A DNA stretch of 64,000 bases from Platanthera guangdongensis (taxonomy: Eukaryota > Streptophyta > Magnoliopsida > Asparagales > Orchidaceae): the NCBI GenBank assembly GCA_039583875.1, contig CM077150.1, positions 3,614,332-3,678,331 on the forward strand. Reading direction: 5' to 3'. The notes beneath the pieces were generated by a model that was not told where the DNA came from, searched no databases, and was given only the letters and a program-made list of their open reading frames with translations. The translations under genes and the position numbers were made by a program. Every line of letters starts with the position of its first letter. Position 1 is the stretch's first letter. This document shows, piece by piece, positions 12,401 to 23,737 of this stretch.

Positions 12401-13755
12401 ATCTTGCCAAATACGGTCCCAGGGCTGGGGGAATCGTGGCAGAGCTTTTCCGACCGTCCATCGAGGAAGGGGAGATGATGGAAATTGAGCAAAGGGCATC
12501 GTGGATGGATTCGTTCATTTCTTTTCTAGAGACGGGACAGATACCTGCCAGCGAAGGAGACAAGAGGAAGTTTCGGTACAAAGCCGCCTATTATTTGCTT
12601 CAAGAAGGAGAACTCTACCGCAAAACCATCTCAGGTCCTCTGGCTCGATGCCTGTCAGAGATTGAAGTACCTCGTATTCTGGAAGAGATTCATTCAGGGG
12701 AGTGCGGCAGCCATTCAGGGACTCGTACTCTTGAACAAAGGATTCTAAGGCAGGGATACTTCTGGCCCACCATTAGGAAGGATGCAGAGACCTTCTCCAA
12801 AAAATGCCTCCAGTGTCAGCTCTTCGCACCTCTTCAACTACAGCTAGCTCAACACCTTCGCTCGATCACAGCTCCATGGCCCTTCGTCATCTGGGGAATG
12901 GACTTGATCGGCCCTTTTCCTCAAGCCAGCGGACTGAGGAAGTTTGTGCTAGTTATGATCGACTATTTATCCAAGTGGATCGAGGCAAAGGCCCTAGCCA
13001 AAACCACGTCGCAGATCGTGAAGAATTTCATTTGGGGAGAGATCGCATGCAGGTTCGGGATTCCCCTGGCCATCGTCACCGACAACGGGCCGCAATTCGC
13101 TAGTTTGGAGTTGGAAGATTTCTGAAAGCAGCTAGGGACGGATATTCGATTCGCCTCTGTGCATAATCCTCGTAGCAATGGACAGGTCGAAGCAGCCAAT
13201 AAGTTGATCATAAACCTGCTAAAAAAGAAAGTCACCAACTTGAAGGGCAATTGGGCGGAGCAACTCCCCTCGGTCCTCTGGGCTTTGAGAACAACTCCAA
13301 ACTCGGCCACGAGAGAAACTCCTTTTAAATTATCCCACGGGTCTGAGGCACTCATCCCAGTAGAATTCGAGGTTCGGAGCCCGAGAGTTATAGCAGCAGG
13401 AGATGGCGACGAAGAATGGCGCTTGGAGAACGAGGACGCCCAAAGACTCTCATTGGATTTCGTGGAAGAACTTCGTGACTTGGCCTCCATCCGCCAAGAG
13501 GAGATCAAGCGGCGCAGGGCAAAGCACTTCGACAAAAATGTCCGCCTAAAGTACTTTCTCGCCGGAGACCTGGTTATGAAGAAGGTAGACGCAGCAGGAA
13601 GGGGAGCCACAGTGGTCAAGCTGCATCCGAATTGGGAAGGTCCCTTTATTATTCAAGAAGCCTTAGCCACCGGAGGCTATTATCTCCAGGATCAGGGTGG
13701 AGAGCAGCTGGGAGGTACTTGGAGCGGGGATGACCTGAAAAGGTTCTATCCTTAG
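9487..13755 (+). pseudogene. pol: Pol of element B: protease, RT, RNase H, second RNase H, integrase, with in-frame stops
   Basis: The same frame as gag runs to the TAG at 13753. Features in order: a nucleocapsid-like Cys/His stretch near 9676-9717; a protease with D-N-G-S-S near 10114; RT with YVDD at 11209-11220; RNase H about 11600-12000; a second, Tat-type RNase H about 12040-12360 (MFVDGASG, NNQAEYEA); integrase with an HHCC finger about 12690-12815 and a DDE core (GMDLIGPF, TDNGPQF, NGQVEAANK). In-frame stops lie at 9688 (TGA), 11593 (TAG), 12364 (TAG) and 13123 (TGA), with no frameshift seen. The copy is therefore not autonomous unless stops are read through. Confidence 0.88.
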
Positions 13756-14190
13756 CGGCCGATGATGTACTTTGTTTCCATATATGCAATGACAGCTTTT
13801 CTTTTTCTTTCCATCTTGTTTTTTATCGCAAACTTTCTAGGAGCTTTAGGTTTTACTTCAAGATCGATCCGAGAAGCTTGCCGTCAACTCGTTCCCCCTG
13901 GATGGCCCAGTTCGGACGATGGGACGATGCCTCGGGATATAAGCGTCCTTGTAAGACCGGACCCCTGCATTGACGGCCGAGATCAGCTCCCCCCTTGCAT
14001 GTCGGCCTAGCTACCCCCGACTGCATCTCTCCTCCGACTGAGGGCGCTAGCAGGAACCGGTCTGGATCCCGACCTCCCGGATTGGATTAATGATCAACCC
14101 GGCCAGGCTTTCCCTCCAGTAGCCAGGGAGCCGGGTTGGGCCCAAGGGGAATGTTAGTCGCGAGTACGTCCCGGAGGACCCTCGAAAAAA
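13756..14190 (+). other. Spacer between pol and tandem array
   Basis: No convincing gene. A short open frame at 13762-14010 begins with a hydrophobic stretch, but I see nothing to support it. The end grades into the first 231-bp unit. Confidence 0.5.
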
Positions 14191-15670
14191 CAAAGTTCAT
14201 GACCTCGAGTGGTAGGTCTCCGTAAGACCAAGTCCCTGCACGAGCTCCCCTCCTGCACATTGGCCGCAGATCTCATCGAGTGAGATCGAGACCCTCGCTG
14301 GAGTGATGCCGTAGTCCGAGACCTCTGTACGAGCTCCTCTCCTGCAGACCGACTACTTGCCTCCCCGAGTCGACCTACACCACTCCAGTTGAGCAAGGCT
14401 CCTGAGAGCTGTCGACTCCAACAAAGTTCAAGTCCTCGAGTGGTAGGTCTCTGTAAGACCAAGTCCCTGCACGAGCTCCCCTCCTGCACATTGGCCGCAG
14501 ATCTCCTCGAGTGAGATCGAGACCCTCGCTGGAGTGATGTCGTAGTCCGAGACCTCTGTACGAGCTCCTCTCCTGCAGACCGACTACTTGCCTCCCCGAG
14601 TCGACCTACACCACTCCAGTTGAGCAAGGCTCCTGAGAGCTGTCGACTCCAACAAAGTTCAATTCCTCGAGTGGTAGGTCTCCGTAAGACCAAGTCCCTG
14701 CACGAGCTCCCCTCCTGCACATTGGCCGCAGATCTCCTCGAGTGAGATCGAGACCCTCGCTGGAGTGATGCCTTAGTCCGAGACCTCTGTACGAGCTCAT
14801 CTCCTGCAGACCGACTACTTGCCTCCCCGAGTCGAGCTACACCACTCCAGTTGAGCAAGGCTCCTTAGAGCTGTCGACTCCAACAAAGTTCAAGTCCTCG
14901 AGTGGTAGGTCTCCGTAAGACCAAGTCCCTGCACGAGCTCCCCTCCTGCATATTGGCCGCAGATCTCCTCGAGTCAGATCGAGACCCTCGCTGTAGTGAT
15001 GTCGTAGTCCGAGACCTCTGTACGAGCTCCTCTCCTGCAGACCGACTACTTGCCTCCCCGAGTCGACCTACACCACTCCAGTTGAGCGAGGCTCCTGAGA
15101 GCTGTCGACTCCAACAAAGTTCAAGTCCTCGAGTGGTAGGTCTCCGTAAGACCAAGTCCCTGCACGAGCTCCCCTCCTGCACATTGGCCGCAGATCTCCT
15201 CGAGTGAGATCGAGACCCTCGCTGGAGTGATGCCGTAGTCCGAGACCTCTGTACGAGCTCCTCTCCTGCAGACCGACTACTTGCCCCCCCCCCGAGTCGA
15301 CCTACACCACTCCAGTTGAGCAAGGCTCCTGAGAGCTGTCGACTCCAACAAAGTATAAGTCCTCGAGTGGTAGGTCTACGTAAGACCAAGTCCCTGCACG
15401 AGCTCCCCTCCTGCACATTGGCCGCAGATCTCCTCGAGTGAGATCGAGATCCTCGCTGGAGTGATACCGTAGTCCGAGGCCTCTGTACGAGCTCCTCTCC
15501 TGCAGACCGACTACTTGCCTCCCCGAGTCGACCTACACCACTCCAGTTGAGCAGGGCTCCTGAGACCTGTCGACTCCAGCAAGATTCAAGTCCTCGAGTG
15601 GTAGGTCTCCGTAAGACCAAATCCCTGCACGAGCTCCCCTCGTGCACATTGGCCGCAGGCCTCCTCGAGT
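14191..15670 (+). repeat. 231-bp tandem array, about 6.4 units
   Basis: The phrase CAAAGTTCA recurs with starts at 14191, 14422, 14653, 14884, 15115, 15349 and (variant) 15580, so the period is 231 bp, once 234 through extra C residues. Units are about 95 per cent alike by eye. Because 231 is 77 codons, minus-strand frames stay open across units (14858-14154 and 15647-14865), giving a 77-residue Ser/Arg-rich repeat. I see no start, promoter or family match for such a protein. Tandem repeats between pol and LTR are common in Tat elements. The end of the same array begins the window in element A. Confidence 0.9.
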
Positions 15671-15717
15671 GAGATCAAGTTAGACCTAGCTCCCCGGAGG
15701 GATAGCGCGAGCAGCTT

Positions 15718-15957
15718 TGGGGCGAGCATGCATGCAGGCAGCGATGAATGTGCAAATATGGTCTGGCGAGTAGTTTCGTGGCGAGTGCCATGGCGCGAGT
15801 TACGAAGGACGACTACGGGAATGCAAATATCAGCCTTGGGGCGAGCATGCACGCAGGCAGTGATGAATGTGCGAGTATGGTCTGGCGAGTAGTTCCGTAG
15901 CGAGTGCCGGGGCGCAAGTTGTAAAGCACGACTACGGGCATGCGAATATCAGCTAAG
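15718..15957 (+). repeat. 119-bp direct duplication
   Basis: Two adjacent copies starting TTGGGGCGAGCATGC (about 15717 and 15836) are offset by 119 bp and differ at a handful of positions. They lie between the 231-bp array and antisense gene 1. The rest, up to 16176, is non-coding spacer. Confidence 0.75.
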
Positions 15958-16176
15958 CGACCATCAACAATGTCGTCGTGCGCGCACATGTCGCGAGCAC
16001 TCATTCTCCCCGAGCCTATGAGCCTAGCGAGTATTATCCACAAACCAGCACACAAAAAGAAAGAAGGCGACGATGTGGTAATTCAAACTTGCAATGATAT
16101 ATCAAAAATTTTACAAGTGTTACAAAAATTTCACTAAAGGCTAAGTCAAACGAGTATGAAGAATATCAGCGAGCAA

Positions 16177-18089
16177 CTAGGACTCATCGTCGCCAGTATC
16201 TGGCCGATATTCCTCATCTCCAATGTCAACGTCATCTTCGTCGCCGCTTTCCTCGCTTTCCTCCTCGCCGCTACCGCTGCTACTACTGCCGCCGCCGCTA
16301 TCAGAGCCTGACGATGTCAGAGGCAGGCGATCTGGCGAGACCGTCTCGGCGAGCAACTCGGGGATGAGTTCGTCAACCGTGAACTCCTTCTCCCCTTCTT
16401 CGAGCTTCCCACTAATCCTCAGCCTCGCAAGGACCACGTTACCTGCCGCGCGGGCTATCTCGCGGCGGACGGACGACCTCTCTTCCCACAGGATGCGAGA
16501 TCGCTTGATGGCGTAGTGAGGATCGTCCTCCGGGCGCGGCTGGGGAGCAGAGGAACTCGCGCCGGCTTCTAAAATGGCCAGGCGAGACTCCATCTCGGCC
16601 GAGCGAATCTGGGCTGCCTCCAAATCAGCCCGAGCCTTGGCGAGTTCCGCCTCGTACTCAGAAAGTTTTTTGGCGGTCTCCATCTCGGCAGCCTGCGACA
16701 AACAACGAAGTCAGCCAAAATGTTCATGGGACATCAGCATCGCGCGTAAAAGCGACATACCTCGTAATCTCGCCAGCGGGTGGCTTCCATGCCGAGATTG
16801 ATCGCCTTCTGACTAACGATCTTCAAGGCCTGCGTCCTCTCCAGCATCCTCCTCGCCGCAAAGTGATTTAGCTCGACAGCTCGGGCGAGCGAGCAGGCCG
16901 CTTGCTGGGCGAGCTCCTCCTCGCCAAGATCCAGCATGGCCTCGGCGTCGCCTCGATCGTACATCGTGTGGAGGACGGCGAAGGCCTCCCCCTTATCCTC
17001 CCCCTCCTCCGCCCAAGAGGGGAGGTTGGTGCTCAGCGTCACCAGATGCTCGTCAGGTGCCCAGGTCACCAGAGGGCGACCGTAGGCGTCCACCGCGTCA
17101 AGCCCCAAGTTGAAGTTGGGGTGGAAGTGGGGAAGCCGAGCGTGGAGCGGCGAGTCTTGGTCGCCAGAAGGTGGCGAGCACACCTTTTGTTTCTTGGTCG
17201 CGGGGCCCGGCGACCTGGCTTTGCCTTTACCCTTGCCCTTGGCGATCTTTTTCTTCTCGCCGATGTCGGCTGGAGAGTCGGGCTCAGGTAGCGAGGTGGC
17301 GATTCCTTTGGCTGGAGGAAGCGGCCTCACCGGGAGCTCGTTCGGTTCTGCAAAAGACCGAGTGACATGAGCAAGCGATTATAGGGGCGAGTAGGATACC
17401 GACATTCCTTGCCGAGATTTACCTTCGTTGTAGTGGACTTCGAACAGCGTGTTAACGTTTAATCGCCAGAAGATGACGTCAAACCGGCGACCTCGGAACG
17501 CTTCGACGAGTTGCTCGCGCGCGCCTTCCAATATTGGTGGAAGGAAGGCGACATCGGCGAGCTGGTGCGGCCTTCCCTGGACGTCGCCAAAGTCGCCCTC
17601 GACGACGACTAGTTGCTCGCTCCATTTGTGAACTTTGTTGGCCGTCCCCACCAGGGTGCATACGTGGCTGCTGAAATAGACCACACCCTCGGAAGTCACG
17701 GCGAAGACAAATATCTTGCGGAATACGGAGAGATCGAAGATGATCCTCTCCTCGCGAAGGTAGCAAAGAAACCCCATGATGATGGCGACACCGTTGGGGT
17801 TGATTTGCGCGGGGACTATACCGAAGTATCGTAGGATGTCGCAATACTCCGGCCAGAAAGGTAGTCGCAGGCCGGCGTCGAAGTGTCAGAGAGGAAGGAC
17901 AAGCGCGCCCTCGATAAAGGTGTTAAGTCGCTCACTGTGGGCCGGAAGTCTGACCGAGTATCCTTCAGGAAGGAGTCTTTCCCTAAAATTTTCTAAGTCA
18001 CGCACACTGGTGGTCGACCTCTTAAAAGCCGCATCCGCGAAGTTGGCGGCATGGGCCTGGCGGCGAGCACTGGCGTCGTCTCCCACCAT
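16177..18089 (-). pseudogene. Antisense gene 1 of element B, spliced Transposase_28-like gene with one stop
   Basis: Exons are 18089-17423, 17347-16761 and 16692-16177, with GT-AG introns of 75 and 68 bp. The lengths 667+587+516 sum to 1770 nt, exactly 590 codons, which supports the model. Exon 1 (about residues 1-222) resembles PF04195, 'putative gypsy type transposon', found in plant retroelements. Exon 2 has a Lys/Pro-rich patch, then an Ala/Leu/Glu helical region. Exon 3 is coiled-coil-like with an acidic, Ser-rich C terminus ending DTGDDES. A TGA at 17886-17888 interrupts exon 1 where element A has CGA. The gene runs opposite to gag-pol. Its role is unknown; such antisense ORFs are known from Tat elements such as Grande. 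Confidence 0.75.
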
Positions 18090-18221
18090 CCAGCGACCTG
18101 TGAAGAAGAGAGGAAGACGAGCGAGGAGTAGAGCAAGGTCGCAGCACGCGAGCAGGAGCAAATACTCGCGAGCTAGGAGGACAAAAGCGCAACAGCGTAC
18201 TTATGTCCTACCTACCCCCAG

Positions 18222-18229
18222 TATTTATA
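18222..18229 (-). promoter_or_regulatory. TATA box of antisense gene 1, element B
   Basis: TATAAATA on the minus strand, 133 bp upstream of ATG 18089, inside the element and well away from the LTR. It is conserved in position with element A. Confidence 0.62.
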
Positions 18230-18501
18230 GGCGCCAAGGGGGGGGGGTATACTATCCTTACGACGAGTACCAAACAAGTCGCGCTTTTAGCGAGTAAGTC
18301 AACGCGTTGCGTAAATCGCAGAAAATAGAGGGAGCATAATCGCAACCTGCAGAACAAACTCGGCACAATCCAGACAGATATCGCGTAAACATTGAAATAG
18401 GGAGAACAAATTAATACTTGCGCGAGGTCTAAGCTCGCTTATTACAAGCCAGAAAATGTTTGACAAAATCGCACTGGGGCGAGTTCCAAATAAAAGAAAG
18501 A

Positions 18502-20198
18502 TTAAGGCCTAGGCCTCTCCGGAGGATGTGGATGTCGCCCAACCCAACTCATCTCGCATGCTCGCCGGAAATGATCCGTCGCCACCGCTATCGCATCATC
18601 ACCAAGCCGCAGCTGCTCCTCCATCCTCGACAACCTGCCAACAGAGCCCATACTCGCTCGCATGCCGGCGACCTCTTCGAGAACAAGCTGGAGGCGATGA
18701 TTGTTGACCGCGAGCTGACGATCATTCTCCCTTACCATGTGAAAGCGGGATTCATAGCTCTCCAGCGTACTCTTGAGCTCTTCCATTTTCTCCATCCGCA
18801 CTTCCAACGATGATATTCGGCGATGAGGCTCGAAGATCGCCAGCTGGTCAAACTTGCTCTCCAGCTCCATGTAAGCTCGAGCAGCCGCGCGGCGATATTC
18901 TATTCCCGGCAGACCCATAGCGTTGATGAAGGCCGCCCCTGGAGTCGCCGGCCGATCTGACATCAAACAAAAGTCGCCAGAATTAGACGTAGATACATAA
19001 CCGCCATGTGCACGACAATAGCGACGCATACCGCTGCGAGGAGACCTGGATCGGCGAGGAGATCTCGATCGGCGAGGAGGGGATCCGCGCGCTGTCTCAT
19101 CTCGCCGGCTTGACGATGGACCACCAGCGAGCTCGGCTGCCTTACCTCGACTACGCCCCCCTTGTCCAGGATCCGCGTTCCTTGGCGCGAAGTAGCTAGG
19201 CCGCGGCTTTACCGGCTTTACACCTGCGGGATGTGATGAAGAAGGCGGAGGGAGCGACGAACCCGTCGGTGGCGGAGGATTCTTCGGCGGAGGTGGAGGA
19301 AGTCACGTCGTGGTAACTTGAGAAGACGCGATCAGAGGCGGTGGCGGCGGCAAGGATGCTGTCACCGACTGGATGGCAGCGATATTGGTAAGCGGCGGCG
19401 GTGGGGGTAAAGAGGAGCTCGCCTCGGGTAGAGAAGTCCTCACCGGCGGCAGCACAAAACTCGTGGCGGGCAGGGCAGAACTTCTTACGGGCACCCCAGA
19501 ACTCGCAGGGAGACCCTTGCTCTCCAATGTCTTACTCAACGGAGGATTTTTCGACGACAGTTCCTTGCTCGCGGAAGGAACCGAGGCCTCGACCGTCTTT
19601 TTGGAACCGATATTTATCCGCACTGTGTGCGCGGTCCTTACTTGCCCACCGGCGGGAAGGGCGACGAGCGGCACGGAGCTCAACGGGGCGACATTCAAAG
19701 CCGCGCCCAAACCCTCCGTGGGAGAATCTGCGAGTATCACAGTCCGGTTAGCAAGCAATAAAAACAACCGACAGAATGAGAAATCATCTAGGCTAAAAGA
19801 CAACCTCGCAGGTCGACGACTTCCACCTGCTGAGACGTCGAAGTGGAGGCGAGTTCCGGGGCTGTGGAAGTGGCGAGCTCAGGGATGTTATGCGAGTCGA
19901 GGAGACTCGCATCAGAAACGGCGACATTGGGAATGTCGTCGAGTCCCAAGTCGCTAAGCAATTGCTGCGTGCTGGTAGAGAGCACGAGATTAATGGTGGG
20001 GGGCGCAGGGCGAGAAAGGGGCGGCCGCGAGATATCATCGCCAGAGGCGGGTTTGTTCTTGGACTTTGCCTTTTTTCTCTTGGGCAGAGGCAAGTCGGCG
20101 GCGGCATCCTCTTTGCGCGGTCGCTTTGGTTTAGCGACTCCGATGGCGCTCGTCAACGCAGCAAGACTGTCACGAAGGATCTTCTCGGCGTTCGACAT
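18502..20198 (-). pseudogene. Antisense gene 2 of element B, spliced Pro-rich/RS/coiled-coil gene with one stop
   Basis: Exons are 20198-19805, 19727-19032 and 18956-18502, with GT-AG introns of 77 and 75 bp. The lengths 394+696+455 sum to 1545 nt, exactly 515 codons. Exon 1 has a Lys/Arg/Pro patch (KPKRPRKED, KRKKAKSKNK) like a bipartite nuclear signal. Exon 2 is Pro-rich and ends in an Arg-Ser repeat (RRSRSPRRSRSP). Exon 3 is a Glu/Leu-rich likely coiled coil. A TGA at 19303-19305 replaces a CGA found in element A. I recognise no family. Confidence 0.7.
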
Positions 20199-20242
20199 CA
20201 AGCGCGAGTTATGAAGAACCGGCTAAAGAACTAGGCCCCCCC

Positions 20243-20250
20243 TATTTATA
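20243..20250 (-). promoter_or_regulatory. TATA box of antisense gene 2, element B
   Basis: TATAAATA on the minus strand, 45 bp upstream of ATG 20198, followed downstream by a run of G. It lies between the gene and the 3' LTR, so transcription would not rely on the LTR. Confidence 0.62.
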
Positions 20251-20351
20251 GAGATCGGCTGGCAGTCACAAAAGGCGAGCAACCCAGATATTCGGCAGCG
20301 CAACTCGCCGAATAAGTGTTTGATGTTTCTTTCTGAGCTCCGATGTCGCTC

Positions 20352-20368
20352 CGAAAGAGCGGGGATTG
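20352..20368 (+). other. Polypurine-like tract before 3' LTR
   Basis: A purine-rich stretch (GAAAGAGCGGGGATTG) lies immediately before the 3' LTR, where plus-strand priming would start. A similar stretch precedes the LTR of element A. Confidence 0.45.
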
Positions 20369-20988
20369 TGTACAACCCGTATTCGTCGAGAGTGGGTCCT
20401 ACCACAGCCAGGTCAGCAGAGGCCAAGGTCAACAAGTCAAGGCAGAAGTCAAAGTCAGCAATGAAGATCGCGGAAGGCCTGTGTGAGTATAGGCGAGCTC
20501 CCCTCGTATACTCGCCGGGTAGGCGACTAGGCGAGATACTCGCCCGATCCTTGCGAGTTCCCCTGGAAGTCGCCTGGTTGCCAGGGGTGGGGTATAAATA
20601 TGACCCCCCCTCTTCCCTTGTTTTTGCCTATAAATAGGACCCCAGGTGTACGAGAGAGAGGACCGGAAACCTTCGGCAGGATACTCACACGCCTCTTGTT
20701 CGACATACTGGTTTGGACTTCAGATTCCTTTTCCTTAGAGCAATTCGCGATTTTGCGACTTTGTCAGCTAGCCTCTCTCGTACTCAGTTCGGCCATTCTT
20801 GGTTGAGAAGGGGTTGCTCCTTACGAGCATCCGGGTACGTGGTGAGTCCTTCCTGCCGCAACGTCTGGGGTCCTGTTTGACCCGTTTCTTTGCGCTAGCC
20901 TTCTTTGCCGTCTTATCTAGCTTCTGAGCCAGTAACCTTAGGCAGCTTCGGTCCGAATTCTGAGGTTAGGATTTTCCTGGCTTCAACA
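20369..20988 (+). repeat. 3' LTR of element B
   Basis: 620 bp, TGTACAAC to CTTCAACA, followed by TSD AAGAC (20989-20993). It differs from the 5' LTR by a poly-C length change, a 2-bp indel and roughly 15-20 substitutions. Confidence 0.93.
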
Positions 20989-20993
20989 AAGAC

Positions 20994-22487
20994 GTTCAAA
21001 TTTTTTTTGATGAGAAGGAATATGACATGCCAACTAACTGATTTAATCAATTTTTATGAAAATGACATCTGTAAATTTATTGAAATCGCTGCAACTAATT
21101 TTAACCTCTCAAGTCCGTCCTCTTCTTTTCTTGTAATTTCTTCGAAATATTTGCAAGAAACACTGTCATCTTCAATGCGATATAGTGCGACATCTTCTTT
21201 ACTCTACTTATAATTTTACTTATTTTTACATTGTCCCCTTTATTTTGATGCGGTCAAAGAACAATTTACGGGAGACGAATCCATCGAAACTCAATTGGGA
21301 AGTCCCGAGTTTCAAGAAATGGCACACGGGGCGGTAACCTAGTCGAGAGTTGCCTTAGTTTCACTAAAACTTTCAAGTCTTTCTATTAGTCACAAATATT
21401 TCTTGGTCACTAAATAATCTTCATCAACGAGTTTCTCAAACTTTTTCCAAGCTCCGAGCCTACTTAGTTGAAATTCCTAAATTTGTCCATATTCTCATGT
21501 CTAGTGGTTGTGTGCAATCCTGGATTTGTCAATCACCGACTGAGAGTAGCGATTGTCAACAGGAGTAGCGATTGTTGATCGCGACTTGTGATCGCCAACG
21601 TGGTAGATGTGTGCATAAATCTGGGGTTTGACGGTCACCGATCTCCGATCTTCAACTGGGAGTATCAATCGTTGATCCCCGTCCGAGAAAAACAATCTCC
21701 AACCGATGTTGTGTATGGAAACCTATGGTTTGACAATCGTCGATAGTCGAGGGAGAGTAACAATCGTCGACTGCCCATCCGAGAATAGGGATCACAGATT
21801 TACGACTAGGAGTGGCTGTGTGCCCAAAACTCGTCTCCTCTCCCTCTCTATCTTTACTTTCTCTCTCCCTTACCCCTTTCCCCCTCCCACACTCCCCCTT
21901 TCAGACTCTTTACTTTGTTACAATGAAGCAAAGTTGTAGGAGGTGCTAGTAGCTGAAAAAGTGACCTTATATTTACCGGCTTGCTCGTCGGAAAGAGAGA
22001 GAGAGCATTTCCCGTTGCAGCGATGCAGAATCGCTGGATGACAATAAGTGCAATTAAACACAAATAGCGATGGCACTTTGGAAAGACCCTAAAAAGCTGA
22101 GGACACTAAGGCTTCATTTGGCGCGACATTTTCTGGCCCGTGCTTTGGATCAAACGTCGCCGGACAGCTGGAAAACTAATGTCGTCCGGGGCGTTTGCTC
22201 TATTTGCTCCTGCAACAAGGAGGAAAAGCTGCCGAATTGCTCCGTTTCGATCCCCCCTCCAATTTTAGATTGGCGGTTCCACCCGCCGGCTGCTTCTGCC
22301 ACTGCCGCCCCCAAATAAAGCCTAAATTTCAATGTTCAAACAAGATTTAGCTCAATATTATCCTTATTATATAGCATAGATGATTTTTTATTATTATTAT
22401 TTATCTTATAGAAGACCATTAAATTGACCGGATTTATCTCATTGAAATGGAGAATCCTACAATAAAAAACAACTTCCATTCGGAGTT
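20994..22487. other. Gene-poor interval
   Basis: No supported gene. The interval 21520-21820 holds diverged short repeats built on GATTGTCAAC / AATCGTCGA words. A pyrimidine-rich run lies near 21836-21905. Elsewhere it is ordinary AT-rich plant sequence. Confidence 0.5.
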
Positions 22488-22490
22488 TAA

Positions 22491-23734
22491 GGGCATGTTT
22501 GGCTAAGCTGTGGCGGTGCAGGAAGTAGTGGTGGGAAACAGTGGTGCAGGAATCAGCTGTTTTGCAGTGGTGGAAAAATTTATGAAACTGTTTGGAAAAC
22601 TGTATTTGCAGTGCTGTGTGAAACAGTGATGCAGAATTAAACAGTGATAGTAATAATTAAACAACCCGAAAAATTTACCAAATTTAAAAATAATTATACA
22701 ACTTGCTAAATATTTATTTTATTTAATTATAAAAGTAAATATATTAATATTGATGGGGTTCCCCAAAATATGTTCCGACGAGCCGAAGATTTTTTTCGAG
22801 ATCTCATCCGGCTCGACACTACAATTCCAACGGGTACATTCTCACGATCTAGGAAGATTCATTTTTGACCGATTTACGAGCGACTCGAGTGACCCACAAC
22901 ATAAATTATTAAACATTAAAATACTAAATAATTATTTTATATAAGTTTTATTTATTAAATGATGAGGCTCTTCCTAGAGATTTTCAAACCAAACATGCTC
23001 CGACTCGGGGTTACGGCGATCCGATTTTCAAGCGTTAATTAAAACGTTAATACATAAATCATTTAATTATATAATTTAATTATGATTAATTAAATGTTAA
23101 TATTTCAATTAATTAGCGTTGATAATTGAGCGTTGATATCTGCACCGCAGTTTTGGCTAGTCGCACCACACTTTCACCTAATTTTTTGCGCCTTTTGAAA
23201 ATACGTCTTGTACATGCAATAGACACAATCTCGCATAATTTTGAGGCTGTTCGATCTTCCAAATGACATCAGAACGCACAAATTCGTGCTTGAGTCGTTC
23301 CCGAGATGGGATGATTTGTATTTATAAAAATTGCAGCAAAGATTAATTAATTATGTTATTAATATTAATAATATATAATATATTAAAAATATATTAATTA
23401 TGTTATTAATATTAAAAATTATAAATTAAAACTTAATTATATAAGTTAATATATCAATTAAAATTAATAATATTATTATATTATTAACGTTTCGTAATAT
23501 ATAATTAATATTTATAAAATATAAATTATATATATATATATATATTATATAAATTTAAATATTAATTTTTAAAAAATAAAATAAAACTGCAGCGCTGCAG
23601 CCTTTTCAATGGCTGCAGCGCTGCAGCACTGCGGGCGGTGGCATCTGGCCACCGCCCGTTTGCCATTTCTGTTTGGCGGGGCGACAACCAAATCAGCGGC
23701 ATGCCGCTGTGCTGCCGCTCCGCCAAACAGGCCC
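22491..23734. mobile_element. PIF/Harbinger-like non-autonomous element, 1,244 bp
   Basis: The ends are GGGCATGTTTGGC and, reverse-complemented, GGGCCTGTTTGGC. The 3-bp duplication TAA flanks both sides (22488-22490 and 23735-23737), as in PIF/Harbinger elements. The interior is very AT-rich (23340-23580) with no transposase, so it would need one in trans. Near the right end is a palindromic CTGCAGCGCTGCAG segment. Confidence 0.75.
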
Positions 23735-23737
23735 TAA

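Larger units (their letters stand above)
7618..20988 (+). mobile_element. Complete Tat-type Ty3/gypsy retrotransposon (element B), 13,371 bp
   Basis: The LTRs (7618-8239 and 20369-20988) are directly repeated and the element is flanked by AAGAC at 7613-7617 and 20989-20993. The internal order is primer site, gag, protease, reverse transcriptase, RNase H, a second RNase H, integrase, 231-bp tandem array, antisense gene 1, antisense gene 2, polypurine tract. The second RNase H and the antisense genes downstream of pol are known traits of the Tat lineage (Retand, Grande and Ogre-like elements). The LTRs differ at roughly 15-20 positions by eye, many C/T or G/A, so the insertion is fairly young. 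Confidence 0.93.

Noticed and set aside
14191..15670. Possible tRNA-like B box (GTTCAAGTCC) in each 231-bp unit
   Set aside because: No A box at a suitable distance and no cloverleaf; a chance match.
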